Positions 13,166 to 26,700 of a stretch of DNA of 64,000 nt are shown here, piece by piece. The notes below the pieces were generated by a model that saw only the letters and a program-made list of their open reading frames with translations, ran no database searches and had not been told where the DNA came from. The stretch comes from Tyto alba. Taxonomy: Eukaryota > Chordata > Aves > Strigiformes > Tytonidae. The number at the start of each line of letters is the position of its first letter. Within the stretch, counting starts at the first letter, position 1. A program made the position numbers and the translations under genes. Location: assembly GCF_018691265.1 (NCBI RefSeq), contig NW_024881295.1, forward strand, positions 20,946,243 through 21,010,242, written 5' to 3'.

Positions 13166-14570
13166 CCTTTCTTGTTTTCCTCTTGACTAGTGCAGAAAAA
13201 CATCTGGGCAACGTTGCCATAGGATGCAGACAGACCCTGTGACTTCCAGGTTTTTTTCCTGGGTCACAAGTGGTATACAAGGAGTTGTGAACTGCTGGTT
13301 GCCAAAGCAGGACATAAACTCTGCCTTCTCCCGGCCACGAATGGACACTTACCTGCATTTCAACTCTCTGCTTGCTTAGTTGTGGATGTGGTTGGTTCAC
13401 TGGGGTTTTTTGGTAAGGTGAGGCAATGTTGCTTTTGATAGGAAGTCAGTGGTAAACGGGCAAACAGTGGCTCTAATAGGATATAGGGAACACTATATTC
13501 AAAGGGGCATTAAGCATCACGGCTATGTAATTCACGAAGGAGACTGGACACACACCTGCGAATTAGAAGAAGCTTAGAGTATTGTGCTGAACAAATGCAG
13601 AGCCAGCCTTTCCTGACTCTGCAAGGCTTTAGGGATCAGGACGCTAGTCCTGAGATGATAAAAGTCTTGATCAGATGCAAAAGCAGAATCGGAGGACCGG
13701 CTTTGTAAGGTCTTTCTTTTTGATGGGTCCTTCTGTACAAGAGTGCTTTCCCTCAGTCCAAGTAGCCCATTCACAGGAATAAAGATTCTTCAGGTGAGTA
13801 AAAGTTAGCAAGACTGGGCCCTGGGTTTGCATGTTCAACTCCAATAATTTCTTTATTGCCTGTAATTTCTATTGTCTCCAGTTCGATTTTTTTTTTTTCA
13901 TTCATGATAACAAAGAGAACAAATTAACTGCCTAATTTTGATGCAGATTTAGAATATTCTTCAGACTTTTGGTCTCATGCCTGTGCCTTTCCCTGAGTAT
14001 GCTTGCTTGTGACAATGTGGTTTAATTCGTTGTCTGTTTATCTAATCATATTCTTTTGAAATATGCACCTGTGTTCTATGGAAATATAACAAAAAGGGAC
14101 AGGAGAAATATAAATAGGACCAACTACTGAATATATGTATTCATGCCTATGATATCTACCCATAAGAAATCTGAAGTAACAGATCTTCAGTTTTTCTAGC
14201 AAAATCCAAAATAAAGGTTTTTATTTATTTGCCAGAAAGTAAAAACTAATAAATATAGAATAGGATTACAGAGTGACCCAGCCTATTCAGAAACAGAACC
14301 GTTTTTTAAAATCACTGGCATCAGAATACTGCCAAGTACCACAGGGCCTGATCCTGCCACAAGCCATTGCCTACAGCTTGTATTAATTTCAGCAGAGTTC
14401 ATAAGCAGAATAACTGCAGGGTATTTGCAAAGCTAGTTAGGCTCTTAATGACCATTTTGTGTTATCCTTCGGTAGACAAACCTACCATTCTCAATCCTGG
14501 AAGTTTTGCCTAGGGAAAAATGTAGGATCTGTCTCAAAATAAATGGATCACTTAGATCCTGTCCAGCTTT

Positions 14571-14621
14571 AAAAAAAAAAAAAAAAAAAGAAAAGAAAGA
14601 AAGAAAAAAAACCCCACCAAC
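14571..14621. repeat. Poly-A run grading into (AAAG)n
   Basis: Nineteen A residues followed by a purine-only AAAG/AAAAG tract in the TMEM178B intron. Confidence 0.85.
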
Positions 14622-17600
14622 CTATCAACCCTTAATAGCATTTACATTCAATTACCTATAGCATTACACACAGTATTGGGGGCCAGAACCTGCATTAGTT
14701 TATCCAGTTCCGGAGGAGGTGTGCTAGATTAAATTAACAGCTGGCAGCGGAAGGAGAATAAAAGGCCTATGTACCAATAACATCCTCTTTGATATGGTAT
14801 TTGCCCTGGAGCTCATTCAGAGAGAGATTTCATCTGTGCAGGAATATGCACCCCAGTCAGCGTATCTGATTACCACAGGTAGAGAACATCTGCAACTCTT
14901 CACACCTGCACAGGGCACGATGTGCCCAGGCACCCACCCCTGCAACCCCTAACTCCAGATGAGCATCTGTCATGGAATACAACTGGAAAAGCAAGGTGGT
15001 GCTGTCAGGATGAAACCGCAATTCCTGCCTCATTCTGAACTCATAGCTGTTCTGAACATCGGACAGCGACAGCAAATGTACTTATTCCACTTCCATCGTA
15101 CAACTGAGGATCGTAAAGAAACAGTCTAGTAGCTGGCCTTACATGGGAACAGGGACACTAGTTGACTACCCATGTAAAACTGGCTCCAAAAAATTCAGCG
15201 ATTCCAGCATACAAGGATTTTTAACAGACAAGTATTTTACATTACTTTTTGGTAAGGGGAGAGTAAAATGATTAGGTTTTTTGAACTAACAAAATATAAA
15301 GTGGACAAGCAGTCCCATAATATCTCCAGTTTTATTTCTGAGCAAGTCAAACACTTTATCAGATTGCCATTATACTTGCTTTTCTATGTTTTAATTTGGA
15401 TCTGCCAAAGGAATACACCTCTACAGTATTAGTGCTAACATGTGTGACTCTTCATCATGGCCGAGAACTATAATCTAGGCAGATCCTCACTCCAGAAAGA
15501 CCATCAAACAAACTATTATGCTGGTATTCAGTGTTACGACACTCCCTCCTTTGACATTTCTCTCAGTGTACATGAAAAAAAGGTTTAAAGAAGGCGAGGA
15601 GTGACACACATCGATATTTGCACACACCTCCCTTACATGCACGATTTGTACTTCTGACCTTGGGGCAGCGACTCTGCAGAGTGGCTATCTGGCCATCTGT
15701 AGACACATATGTCCAGGAATATGTGTGCAGAAACGCACGCGGTACCCGAGCCCAGGAATCCCTCACTACCAGTCAAATGCTGCATATTTCGAGTTAGTTC
15801 ACTAAACACACACTCATTCACACACTCATACAAACACACGAATACAAGTTGCAGCAGGATCTTTCGAAGACTCTCTTCTCCTGTGTTTAACCACCTCAGC
15901 TTGAGTTGCCACATTCTCTCCACCGTTAACACTTAGCGGAGCTGCCGTTACTCATCACCCAGTGCCAGGCAATTTCAGCAGTTTCTGGCAGGAGAAACAG
16001 ATGTTCCTGATCCCAGGACAAGGCAGGCGGTGAAAGAGGAAAGAGCCTCACTTTTTTCAGAATTAAAAACCTATCTAATAGTTGAAACTCCATTTGCCGA
16101 AGGTGAGCTCTAGTGACATGTTCGCCTGCCGTCAAGGTTGAATTTCTTTGTTTATGCCCCGAGCACAGTGAGCACACATGGCAGAGTGATCCAGCCCTCC
16201 ACATCTGCACCCTCACCTAGACAGAGAAGAGGAATCCCTCCATCAGCACTGAAACCAGCAGCAGGGCACCAGGGTGCTGACAAACTTCGGACGTGTTCAC
16301 CTGTCCATTATAAATAGGACTGAAGCCACCACTTCATTTCATGGGGATCATTAAATAGCAATTAAACACCGAGGGGTCACTGGTAACACAGAGAGGATCC
16401 CAACTAGTGATCTAGGTTCCCTGCTGCACCACCTGTTTGTACTGTTGCAGTGCAAGTCCATACCATGCTACTCACTTCTACTGCTCACATTTAAAACATA
16501 CGGATCAAAATGTATACATTGGCAAACACATGTGAGAGAATATCCCTCGTGAATAATTAGCTTTCAGTAATAATTCCGCTTGCGGTGTCTGAAAGGGGAA
16601 TTAATGCAGGCTATCAAGGGAGTTAGGGACCGAGAACACACTTCGAAAACAAGTATTTTTAAAGATTGCATGGTGTAAGAAGCAATGAGTTTACTGCGAT
16701 GGAAATAAACCGTTGGAGAATCATCTGAATGCAACAGAAGAACCATGGGAGGGCAATGTTATTTTGTTGTATGGAGCAACCATGCTGTGGGTAGCAAAGA
16801 TGCTGCCATCCTTTACCGAAACCCTCATCATCCTGTGAAAACATACATCTTTTGTAGACAGGATGTTTAGGCTGGATTTTATGCATATCTCCCCTTCCTA
16901 TACTTTGGATCAAAGAAACATCTGAGGCAAACTGACCATCACCTTGAACTGGTACCTTGGGGAAAAAAAGAAAAAGAAGGACCAAAAGACAAGAAAAAAC
17001 ATAGCACAAAAATGCTACAGGCAAGCAGATGCATCTCCACACCAAAAGAAAATGATTCCTTTCTAAGGATCCTAATAAATTCATGTAATGTTATGTAGAC
17101 ATTGAAAATATTCCAAAACATAGCTCAGTGTAAACAGCAAGCTGGGTTTTCTCCTGCTCTTTAGCATTTCTCTTTGTTTACTCTCCATTTGAGGATAGAA
17201 GAAGCCTACATGTGAGCACTGCAAATGGTGTATTTCAGGACTGATGGGGCATTTGGAAAGGGAATGATGAAATACAGACATATGTAGCCTCTGATAAAAT
17301 AATATGTACTTTGCCTGAGTCACCAGGGTCAAACAAAATTTTAAAAAGAAAAATCCTTTATTAATACTTCTTATTGGTGGGTAGAAAATAATCTGATACC
17401 ATGGCAATGGGCAGACTATATTAAGCTTAGAGAGACAGAGACATGAGAGAGACATCCTGGGGTGTGTCTGCTCTCACCCCCACTGCCTTCTTGCTCCCAA
17501 ACCCCACGCCTCGTCAGCAGAGACCCCATGGGAAACTGCCCTGGCAGTGCTTCGGGAAGCCATGCCCAGCCAGGCCAGTTCACCCATCGCAAGGAGAGGC

Positions 17601-17667
17601 ACTTGGCTAGAGATGCCAGCTCCCATCTGTGAGCCCAAATGGCTCTGCTCAGCCTCTGCTCGGCTCA

Positions 17668-18093
<426 letters not shown>

Positions 18094-18839
18094 TCAGCTT
18101 CACAGAAACACCATGGACATCTTCACAACAGGCAAAGCCCTTGAGCGTGAGACCACGCAAAAACCTCCGGAGCAGCTGCTAGGTGTCACTTGCCAGAGAC
18201 TGCCTCAAACATCCCCAACTCCCATGGCTCACATCCACGCTGCAGAGGGATGCTGAGAGCGCTACAAAGTTCTGCCCTGGAGGCAGTCCTGGAGTCTCAT
18301 CTGTCTCTTCTCCTCTGCGGAGGAGACCTGGGGAGGAGAAACACAGCCTTCCACCTCGAACGGGAGCGAGCCAGCGACCCACCTATACAAAGATGTCCTG
18401 CTCCCCTCACCACGAGTACCAGGGACTGAAGGGGTATATGCCCCCTGAAGAGACCCGAAAGCTACGGCTGATCAGTCCATTAATCTCTTTCAATCTGGCC
18501 AGCTCAGAAATACCAGAAGAGATGGCTTTCAGATCAGCAGGCTCACCACAGCATCATCGCAGGACATCACAGAAAAGTTCAGCAGCTCAAGATCTCCCTC
18601 TTGCAAGCAGGAGGTTATCCCGGTTTCGGCAACGGGTGACTTGCCTTTGCTTTGTCAGTGGCTCAGCAAGAGCATCATCATCTGGACGGTCGGTCACTTG
18701 CTGGGGTTTAAAGCGGGGTCGAAGGGGAGGGAGCAAGAGCGGGGAGCAATCTGTTGTTGCTGCTGCTGCTGTTTTAAATCGCGGCTAAAATACAACCTCC
18801 CCGGCTGGAACTGGAAAGGCAGGCGTGCACAGGTCTCTT

Positions 18840-19038
18840 CCCTTAGCAGACTTCGCTGACAGTCACTGACATCTCGGCTTCGGCAACACCTCGGCTCCTC
18901 TCCGCCGGCCTCGCCATTCACTCGCTTGCTTTTGTCGTCTGCGCTGTCATCCAGGCAGCGGAACGCCCCGGTCCCTTCCCGCGGAGCCCGCGCACCTCCG
19001 GCTAGGCGGCACTGGAAGCGCTCCTCGGCCCCGGCATC

Positions 19039-19069
<31 letters not shown>

Positions 19070-19430
19070 CCTTTTTCCCCCCACACACACAAACGCACAC
19101 GCACCCCCCACCCTCCCGCACCCCCACCCCCACCCCCCCTCCTCTTTCCGCTGGTATCTGAAAAGCTTCCTCCGTCCCCGGCGCTGGGATGTGTTGTGCA
19201 CAGTTTTCCTAACACGGCGGCACGTTAGCCATCTGCAAGATGAAGGCAGGCAGGCAGGGCTACGGCTGGCTGAAAGGATGCTGAGGAATGGGAAGGGGAG
19301 GGGGTTCGGGGGAAATCAAACCAAAACAAACCGGGGAGGAGGCGGGGGGGTGGGGTGGGGGGGGGGGGAAGCTACACACCTTACACGGGGAGAAGGCGGC
19401 AGCCCCTAACTGTTGTCAGCAGCTTTCGGT
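18840..19430 (-). promoter_or_regulatory. TMEM178B: Probable TMEM178B promoter and 5' UTR region (GC/CpG-rich)
   Basis: GC rises and CpG dinucleotides become frequent at 18.84-19.04 kb and again at 19.2-19.4 kb, upstream of the TMEM178B start on the minus strand. The two parts are separated by a 27-base T run (19043-19069) and a C-rich, CA-rich tract to about 19140. A G-rich tract lies at 19305-19370. No TATA box is obvious. The transcription start cannot be placed from sequence alone. The stretch 18091-18840 would be 5' UTR if transcription starts in the island without a further intron. Confidence 0.5.
19043..19069. repeat. 27-base poly-T run in TMEM178B upstream region
   Basis: An uninterrupted T run sits inside the GC-rich upstream region. 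It reads as poly-A in the TMEM178B sense direction. Such runs exclude nucleosomes in general; its length is likely polymorphic or prone to sequencing error. Confidence 0.9.
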
Positions 19431-19902
19431 CTGCACCATTTCTCTGCCATATGGCCCGATCTCCACGTCGGAGCTGAGATTTTTAGCACAGCAGCTTCGT
19501 ACGAATCGTATCCCCAGCATCAGCAGTTATATATTCAGACATTTTTTTTTTCTTTTTTTTTTTTTTTTTCCTCCTTAAATTTCCACTCCCTCTCTCTCTA
19601 ATGGGAATAACTCACCCATCTTGTAGAGATCAAGTGCAACAGAAGGCGAGCTGGAGTCCCCAAGCTTTAGAAATCTCATTTCACCGTTTTTAACCCAAAT
19701 AAGAGCGAATCCAATCTTCTGTACACCTGGGAATCTTTCCTTGTTCAAACACCGAGCCCTGCAGCCTTGGCTAAAGCCTACAGACAGAGAATACAGAGCG
19801 CTGAGCCAAAAGCCAGTGATGTCACCCATGCAACGTGAGACTCATTTCTTATTTCTCTAGCCTCCTTAAAGATAAACTGCACCACTTCCCAGGCAGGAAA
19901 TG

Positions 19903-21800
19903 TCGAAGCCTTACTTTCTTAAGAAGGGAAAATGTAAAACCTGGATCTAACTGGATCCTGCTCATTCGTGGTCACAAGCCCTTACATTGTGTCAACCAAA
20001 TCCAAGACAAGCGGAACTGTTTCTTACTGCACCAAAAAAATCCCAACCTGCTACGTAACACAGAGCGGTGAGCTCGAAAAAACCCTGGATTCAGGACCTC
20101 CTGTGCGATCCAGAAAACCGAGGCCTTCAGACTCGGAACTGTAGTGTTTAAAAAGGAAATAAGCACAGCCATTTTCCTTGCATCAAAAAGCTCTGGATCC
20201 TGGCGCAGCCTGACCTGTGAGTACCACAGCATCCCGGAGCTGGCAGAGAGACCCGGTCAGCCTCGTCCAATATCGGGCTTGCACACACCGGTGACTCCAC
20301 AGCACGACTAGCAAAGCGAGGCGGCCGCTCCTACTGCACCAAAAAGTCCACAGCCCGACGCCTCTCCACAGACGAGTGTCGCAAAAATCGACATCCACTC
20401 TAGATCCTACCAGCTTTTGGCCCCTGAAGGCCAGGCTGTGTCATCTCAATGGAAAATAAGCACGGACTTTATTGGAGCCCCTGGGTTGGTGACAGCCCTC
20501 GGCCTCAAGGAGGGAGTACTGGGATTTCGCTAGCTTTTAACCCCACCCACGCAAATTGTACTTGCTCCAGTGGGGCGAACAGAGCGGGGACAGAGTAGCT
20601 TTGTGTATCAGAAGGGCATACCTGGATTTTCTTGTGGAATAGAGCTGCATCCGAAAAAAACCCACACGGCTGGATCCTACCAATTTTTGACCCCAAACTA
20701 AATTGTATCCTCAAAAAAGGCAAGACAACTCCTTCCATCTCACCTGGAAAAACCAGGTCCCAAGTCAATTTGGATTCTCAGCTATGGAAGGGCATGTCTC
20801 CCATTAAACCATTGTTAGTTCAAAATGTACTGTATTGTCTAATAATTGTGGCATGATTACGAAACTCGCAAAGGAAAGTCGATCATCTAAACCATTGACG
20901 CTGGGATCACCTGCATCCTCTGAAACAGCTCTATTGCAAAATTTCAATGTTATGTTATGAATACTAACTGTATCTGGAAATCTCTAGATAAAGTTAATCA
21001 TTTTATTGAAACAAGGCACTGGTTTCAAATTTTTTTTAGCAGTAACTTCCCTTTGTTGCTCATAATAAAAGCAAATATTTAAGGATCTAAGGCTTTTTTA
21101 AGAATAGTTAAGCACAGGTGGATCCACTTCTATAACTGGATTTTTCAACCATCTACACGTCAGTACATAAAAAGAATTAAATTATATAGTGGGCTTGGAG
21201 CAGCCATACTTGTCATCTGTTCAGAGGTAGAATTTGGAGGCTTGTGGTCAAAAAGCTACTGGCTCCTCTGAGAAGATGGTGAACAGGTTTCTTGTATTGC
21301 ACCCACACAGAGATGAGAGTGCACCTGGATTTCTTTGTCAATTTTTAGCATTGGGTCCCAAGCTGGAGGATGAGAACAGGGAACAAGCCTAATTTTACCA
21401 AATGTGGATTTTTGGCTGGTAAGATTGTTACATTTTTGATTTAAGGATGAGAGTCTGCTACATTTAGTCTCTATTTAGGCTGAACTGGAAGACACAACTG
21501 CTTTCTGTCTAAACTGGAAGACTGGGGCTAAGAGCACAATGGAGGATCCAGCTACTAGAGCTGTTTTTCTCATGATATTGGCCAAAGATACGTTAGGGGA
21601 CAGGAAAACGATATAAAATAATCATATCTTCATTTCTTTTCTAGTTAAACATTAAGAATACAGTCCAAAGAGCCCAGATTTAGTTGGACCCAGGCAGGTC
21701 CACATGCGAGGTTTTTCTGTCACACCCCAAGGCAGTAAGAGAGTTTGGGGCAGGGGGACTTTTGTACCTGGAGAAGCCAGACTTCTTCCCTCTTCTCATT
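19903..21800. repeat. Degenerate repeated-motif zone built on CTGGATCC/CTGGATTT cores
   Basis: The core CTGGAT(C/T) or a close variant recurs at about 19941, 19951, 20085, 20193, 20399 (as CTAGATCC), 20622, 20670, 20770, 21118, 21136, 21324, 21404 and 21543. Longer matches exist. The unit starting CT(A/G)GATCCTACCA(A/G) then TTTTTG/CTTTTGG and CCCC appears at 20399-20423 and 20669-20694. ACCTGGATTTTCTTGTG at 20620 matches ACCTGGATTTCTTTGTC at 21323. TACTGCACCAAAAA occurs at 20027 and 20333. The spacing is irregular, so this is either an old eroded tandem array or clustered copies of one short element. It is not a repeat family I can name. Confidence 0.5.
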
Positions 21801-23654
21801 CTTAAACATGGGTTTGAAAGCAAAAAATTGGCATACAGTTCCAGGTTTTATCTTTTTCTCTGAAAAGGCATTTCAGTGGCAGTTTCTATGCATTTTTATT
21901 TTTTTGCTTGCATTTGTAGCTTTATCAGATGGCAATCTATATCCTCCTGCAAGTCACCTTAAATATATAAATGTAGGAGAAAGTGTTGGATTTCAGATTA
22001 GCTCTACTGTAACTCTTAGAATTAAGCATGTCTCTCCCTCATCATCATTATCCCCTTCTCTCAGGAGGGGCAGAATACTGGTTGCTGCAGGCATTAGGAA
22101 CCTTTCCTCTGTCTCTTCCCAGAATTATTATAGACAGCCCCTTCTCAGCGCAAACAGATAATTATTAAATTCTCTTCCTCCAACCCCATCCCCACCTCAC
22201 CACAGGGGGAAAAAAACCCCAATCCTTGTCGATCTTCAGATGAATGTAATCTGGGAGAAAGGCATTAAAAAAAACAAACCAAAACAAATAAACAAACAAA
22301 AAACTCCATGCACACTTAAGCACGCTACATGGAAACCGCTCCCTCCAGCGAATGAAGGGCATCTTGGCAAAGGGAGGTAATTCATGGTCTTAAATCAATC
22401 AGGGAGTGAAAATGTAGTTTCAGTAAAGGATTGAAAGCTGAGGCTTTCCTTTCTGTACGTTATGATTTCCATGATCCAGAGGGAAAGCTAAAGCACATGG
22501 GTGCACAGGAAAAATGTCTGAAGGCATGGGACAGAAAAGTGGAGCCCGGCGAGTCTGTTCTGAGCAAATTCCTTGTGACAAGCCGTGTGCTGCCCTGGAC
22601 CTCACCAAGGATGTTATCTTACAGACAGGGCCAGTCTCCTCTCCATTCCCTCCCGGGATTGCTTCCACTTTCCTTAGCATCCTCCAGCTACCATCTCCCA
22701 CTGCCTTCCAAGAAAGCTTCAGACACAAAAGCAAAGAGAGCGCCTGTTCCCAGGTAGGCACAGGCAGGGTGCTGGGTTAGAAGGGGGGAAGGGCAGAGTT
22801 AATGGCCAACCAATTGCAATTTGCTTTTCTTCGGGATTTTTTACATGAAAATGACCTCCACCATATTTTTATTCTTCCATCTTTTTTTTTTTTTTTTTTC
22901 CTTTTAAAAGCAAAAGAGTTCAGTGCCATCTAGTGGGGGAGGGGATTGAGCAAGTCAAGTGCCTCCCTTTTCTAGGGATCTGTACCGCTCACTCAGTTAT
23001 TCAACAGGGAGAGATGATCCTCAGTGTTTCCCTTCTCTCCTTGTGATCTTCATTTCTCAAGAGGTGATATTTAATTCCATGGGCTCCAGCCTTCATTCTT
23101 TGTAATGAACCACCTACTGAAGCCAAAGGAACTCGTACTCATGTTATATTACTTGGAGTAGCACTGGCTCTGGAGGCAGTTTGCTGCTCTAATTACAGGA
23201 TTTCAAATACAAGACAGTAATCAAACCAAACACAGATATAACAAATTATATCTACTAATACTTTTTATCGTTCCAATGCACCTTGGATACTGGTGTGGGT
23301 GAATCCTCAGCATGCCAGCCCTTCTACTAACACAGACGTAAAAGATGCTGCCTATTCCACAGAAGCATCTTATGATAGATCCCACAAACACTTGACCCAT
23401 CAAACAGGTTTTGGGGTGTTCAGGTGACTCAGAACGACGCACAGGCTCTAGAAAGGAAGATCTGGACCACAAAACACCATATAAAAGTTTGTCATCTAAA
23501 ACCCGCACATTTAAACCAGTTGTCGATGCTCATTCAATTTTTTTTTTTTTTTTTTCAATAGAGAAAGACATTTTCAGGGGGAAACATCAGCCAGCTGCAT
23601 AAACACGATCTAGCCACACACACACAACACAGAGACACGCAGAGATTAGGCAGA

Positions 23655-23730
23655 CAGCTATGTACACACTAGTGTTTAGCTGTGCACACACCAGTATCTA
23701 GCCGCACACAGCGGCACATACCTGGATCTC
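23655..23730 (+). repeat. Short imperfect tandem repeat, about three units of 22-26 bases
   Basis: The units begin AGCTATGTACACACTAGTGT, AGCTGTGCACACACCAGTAT and AGCCGCACACAGCGGCACAT. The first two are clearly related and the third is partial. A CA-rich stretch precedes them. Confidence 0.55.
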
Positions 23731-26700
23731 TTCTGCTCTCCCCCCTGCCAAGGCCCAAAAAGGATTTGTTTTGCCTGTCTCTAAAAAAAGCCATTTGGAT
23801 TGCAAAGTTAAGCGAGTTAGTGAATACCAGATTTAAGATCACCCGTGCAACATTAACTCACCTCTTATGCAAACACATTATGATACAATCTTTAATTACA
23901 TGATTTTTGTTTCTATGGGTCTCCTGCTTTTTTCAGTGCAAAGGATGGATGTTGCTCACTTAATGAACACTATTCAAATTTTCTCCCATCCTTATCATCC
24001 AATGTGTGGTGCATGTACTATTTACTGCAGAGCATCCAGATCCTGCATTGAATACAGAATGATTAATTTCCTCATGGGCTTTTCTATAGTGGTGTTCTCA
24101 TTGTAGTTTTTGAGGGTTGTTTTTTTTTTTTTACAAACATCAATGAATTTATCTTCACAGCTCCCTGCTGAGGAACAGAGATAAAAGCCAATATTTTCAA
24201 ACATGCCAGTGTATTTTGGGTGCTCAATTAAAGAAGCTTAGAACCAAAACTTACAAAGTCCTTAGCACCTTCCTTCTTCAGAGAACAGCTCCCAGTCACC
24301 TTGGCTTTACACCCAGCGGGCAGTATTTCTACAAATTAGTGCATGGGTGACTAAAACTGGATACACAGAAAATGGGCACCACATGGATAGTAATCAGGAA
24401 TAATGTCATTTATATGAGTCACCTAGCTTCATAACAGCAACTTGCACAAAGAGTGAAATAAAATATATTTTTCAATTTCAATTCAATTGCCTTAACGGTG
24501 TGACCATGCTTTTTCCTACCTGTACTTGTTTGCTCGGCTCACTGCACAGCCTCCGAACTCTTCACCAAACAGCTGCTATCTCAGAACTGCAGAGTCCTAG
24601 TTCATCCGTCACCTACCATGAATGAAAGCAGAGTTTGTGTAGAAAGTAGGATCTGATCATGTATCTTTCTTCACAAACACAAGACACGAGTGAATGGCAA
24701 TTCATGGGCAATTTTTATTCTTGTGTTTTCTTAGAGTCTTGATTTAGTGACCTGAAGTTGTGATGAACAGGAAAAGCATGCATGAGCTGAGACAGAATTA
24801 ATCAGGGGGTCAGGAGCTGAATGGAGAGTAGCATCAAAAGAACAGATTTGTTTGGAAAGGAAGCAAAATTAATTGCTGAGCAGAAAGTGGGAAGACATAT
24901 AAGTGAGCGGTCCTATATCATCTTTTTCAATAAAGCTGAGGCAATGGCCAACACTAAATTGCCTCACAATAGAGACAGGTAAAAGACAGTAGCCTACTAA
25001 AAAGAACCACAGTATAATGCTGTTTTTCCAAAGACAAAACAACAAAAAAATCAGTGTGGCCTTTTCACTAAAATTGCTTCCTCCTGTGGAAACTTACTCT
25101 TTATTATTTAGCTGACAACTGTCAAAACTGCATCACTGTTAACAAACAAAGGCTACACTGTGGACACAGCTAACTATGGATCACAACCACTGCTTCCCAT
25201 CAGAACATCTTCAAGAATATTTTTAAGCTCAGGAAAAATAAGGTTGAATTTTTTTAAAGCAAATTATAATTAAACCTTCCCCCAAACTGCCCAACACAAG
25301 CATCACGCTTGGAAAATGTCAGCCTAAGTAGTTAAAGTTTGGTAAAGCTATAAACTACTGAAAATATGTCCTGGTAGGAAAACTTGACCGACTGAAGACA
25401 TTGTCCCTGCACCACCTCCACGCAGACTGAGTGTTCATGGGCACTGTGGTAAACCTCAGAGTAATTTGGAACTTACTGCTCCACCTTTAAAGGTGCTGCC
25501 ACAAGTTTTATATCTTTTTCAACAAGGTGGTAGGACCTAAATGTGTACCACACTCACAAGTAAGCCCTAAAAACACTCAGGAAAGCCAGCCTTGTCCTCC
25601 TCTGTTGAGTCCTGAGTAAACACTCGAGCTCTTGCAATGTCAGAGGAGCATCAAGAAAATATTTAAGAAAAAAACAAAAAAGGCACGAGTTGCACATGTA
25701 TAAGTCTCTGTTGATAGAGGGAGTTCTGCTGGGCTAGGAGATAACTCAGCCAAAGCACACTGGAAATCTTTAGCCCTCCGGGCTATTTCGAATTTCATCT
25801 CCCTACAACAGAAAACACATCTCAGACCTTGCCTTCACAAGCAGAGATTCAGCTTCACTCTGGTGCACCCTGTGATCACAGCAGCCGCCCTGTTATGCCT
25901 CCTCCTTATTGTCTTGCCAACTTGGTAGTCACCATCTTCATATTCTACGGCTGCTTCTCCTCTGAGTTGGACTAGGCTTCACGTGAACCCTCTCCTGCAG
26001 ACCTGTTCCTCCAAACGTCTGCTAAGAAAACTACTGTTTCATACAAGATCTCCTGTGCTTCCCCCAGATTACCTTGTGGATACATCAGACCCGGCCTCCT
26101 ACCCTAAACCCTGCTGCAGGAAAAGCCCACTCCCTGCTGCAGTGAGGCAGGTGACATTGCTCTGAATGCAGGAGTTATATAGCAAGGTTACTTGCTGCCT
26201 AATATCGGCTACAAAATGAAGATGGCTCTCCAACATCACCATCACTGGGCTCAGCTGAAAACAGGAGATATTACTTCTTATTAAAATTCATAGATCTTGC
26301 AACTTTTATAGAAATAGCAAGAAGAATCCAGGATGGCAGAGATTAGGGCCAAAGAGTACCGACTCAGAGCAAAACCTGAGACTTCTGGCTGCCAATAATA
26401 CGCGTATTTTGTAAGCAGTGACTTTTATTCTTGAAGCTACATCTAACACGTTCATCTTCAATGTATTAAAGCCTGAATAATTCTGATTTTGCTGTGGTGC
26501 ATCAACATTTAGTTCATAGAGGCAGTCTTTTATGAAGGTACATCTGTAGTACTGGTAGTTTGCTTGACGTGGCAAGTCATACTGCACAACCATCCCTTAG
26601 CTGCTGACAGATTTCAGAACTCCTTGCTCATTCCCAGAGAGATTTCTAGACATGGGTTCTATCAATCAGCAGAGTTTTGTGAACTAATCTACTGAAAGAC

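Noticed and set aside
16659..17455. Minus-strand frames of 124 and 141 codons just downstream of TMEM178B exon 1
   Set aside because: Considered as further TMEM178B exons, but sequence does not match the family and lacks suitable splice sites in phase.
18183..18788. 201-codon plus-strand open frame upstream of TMEM178B
   Set aside because: Ser/Arg-rich, no recognisable motif, overlaps the likely 5' UTR on the other strand.
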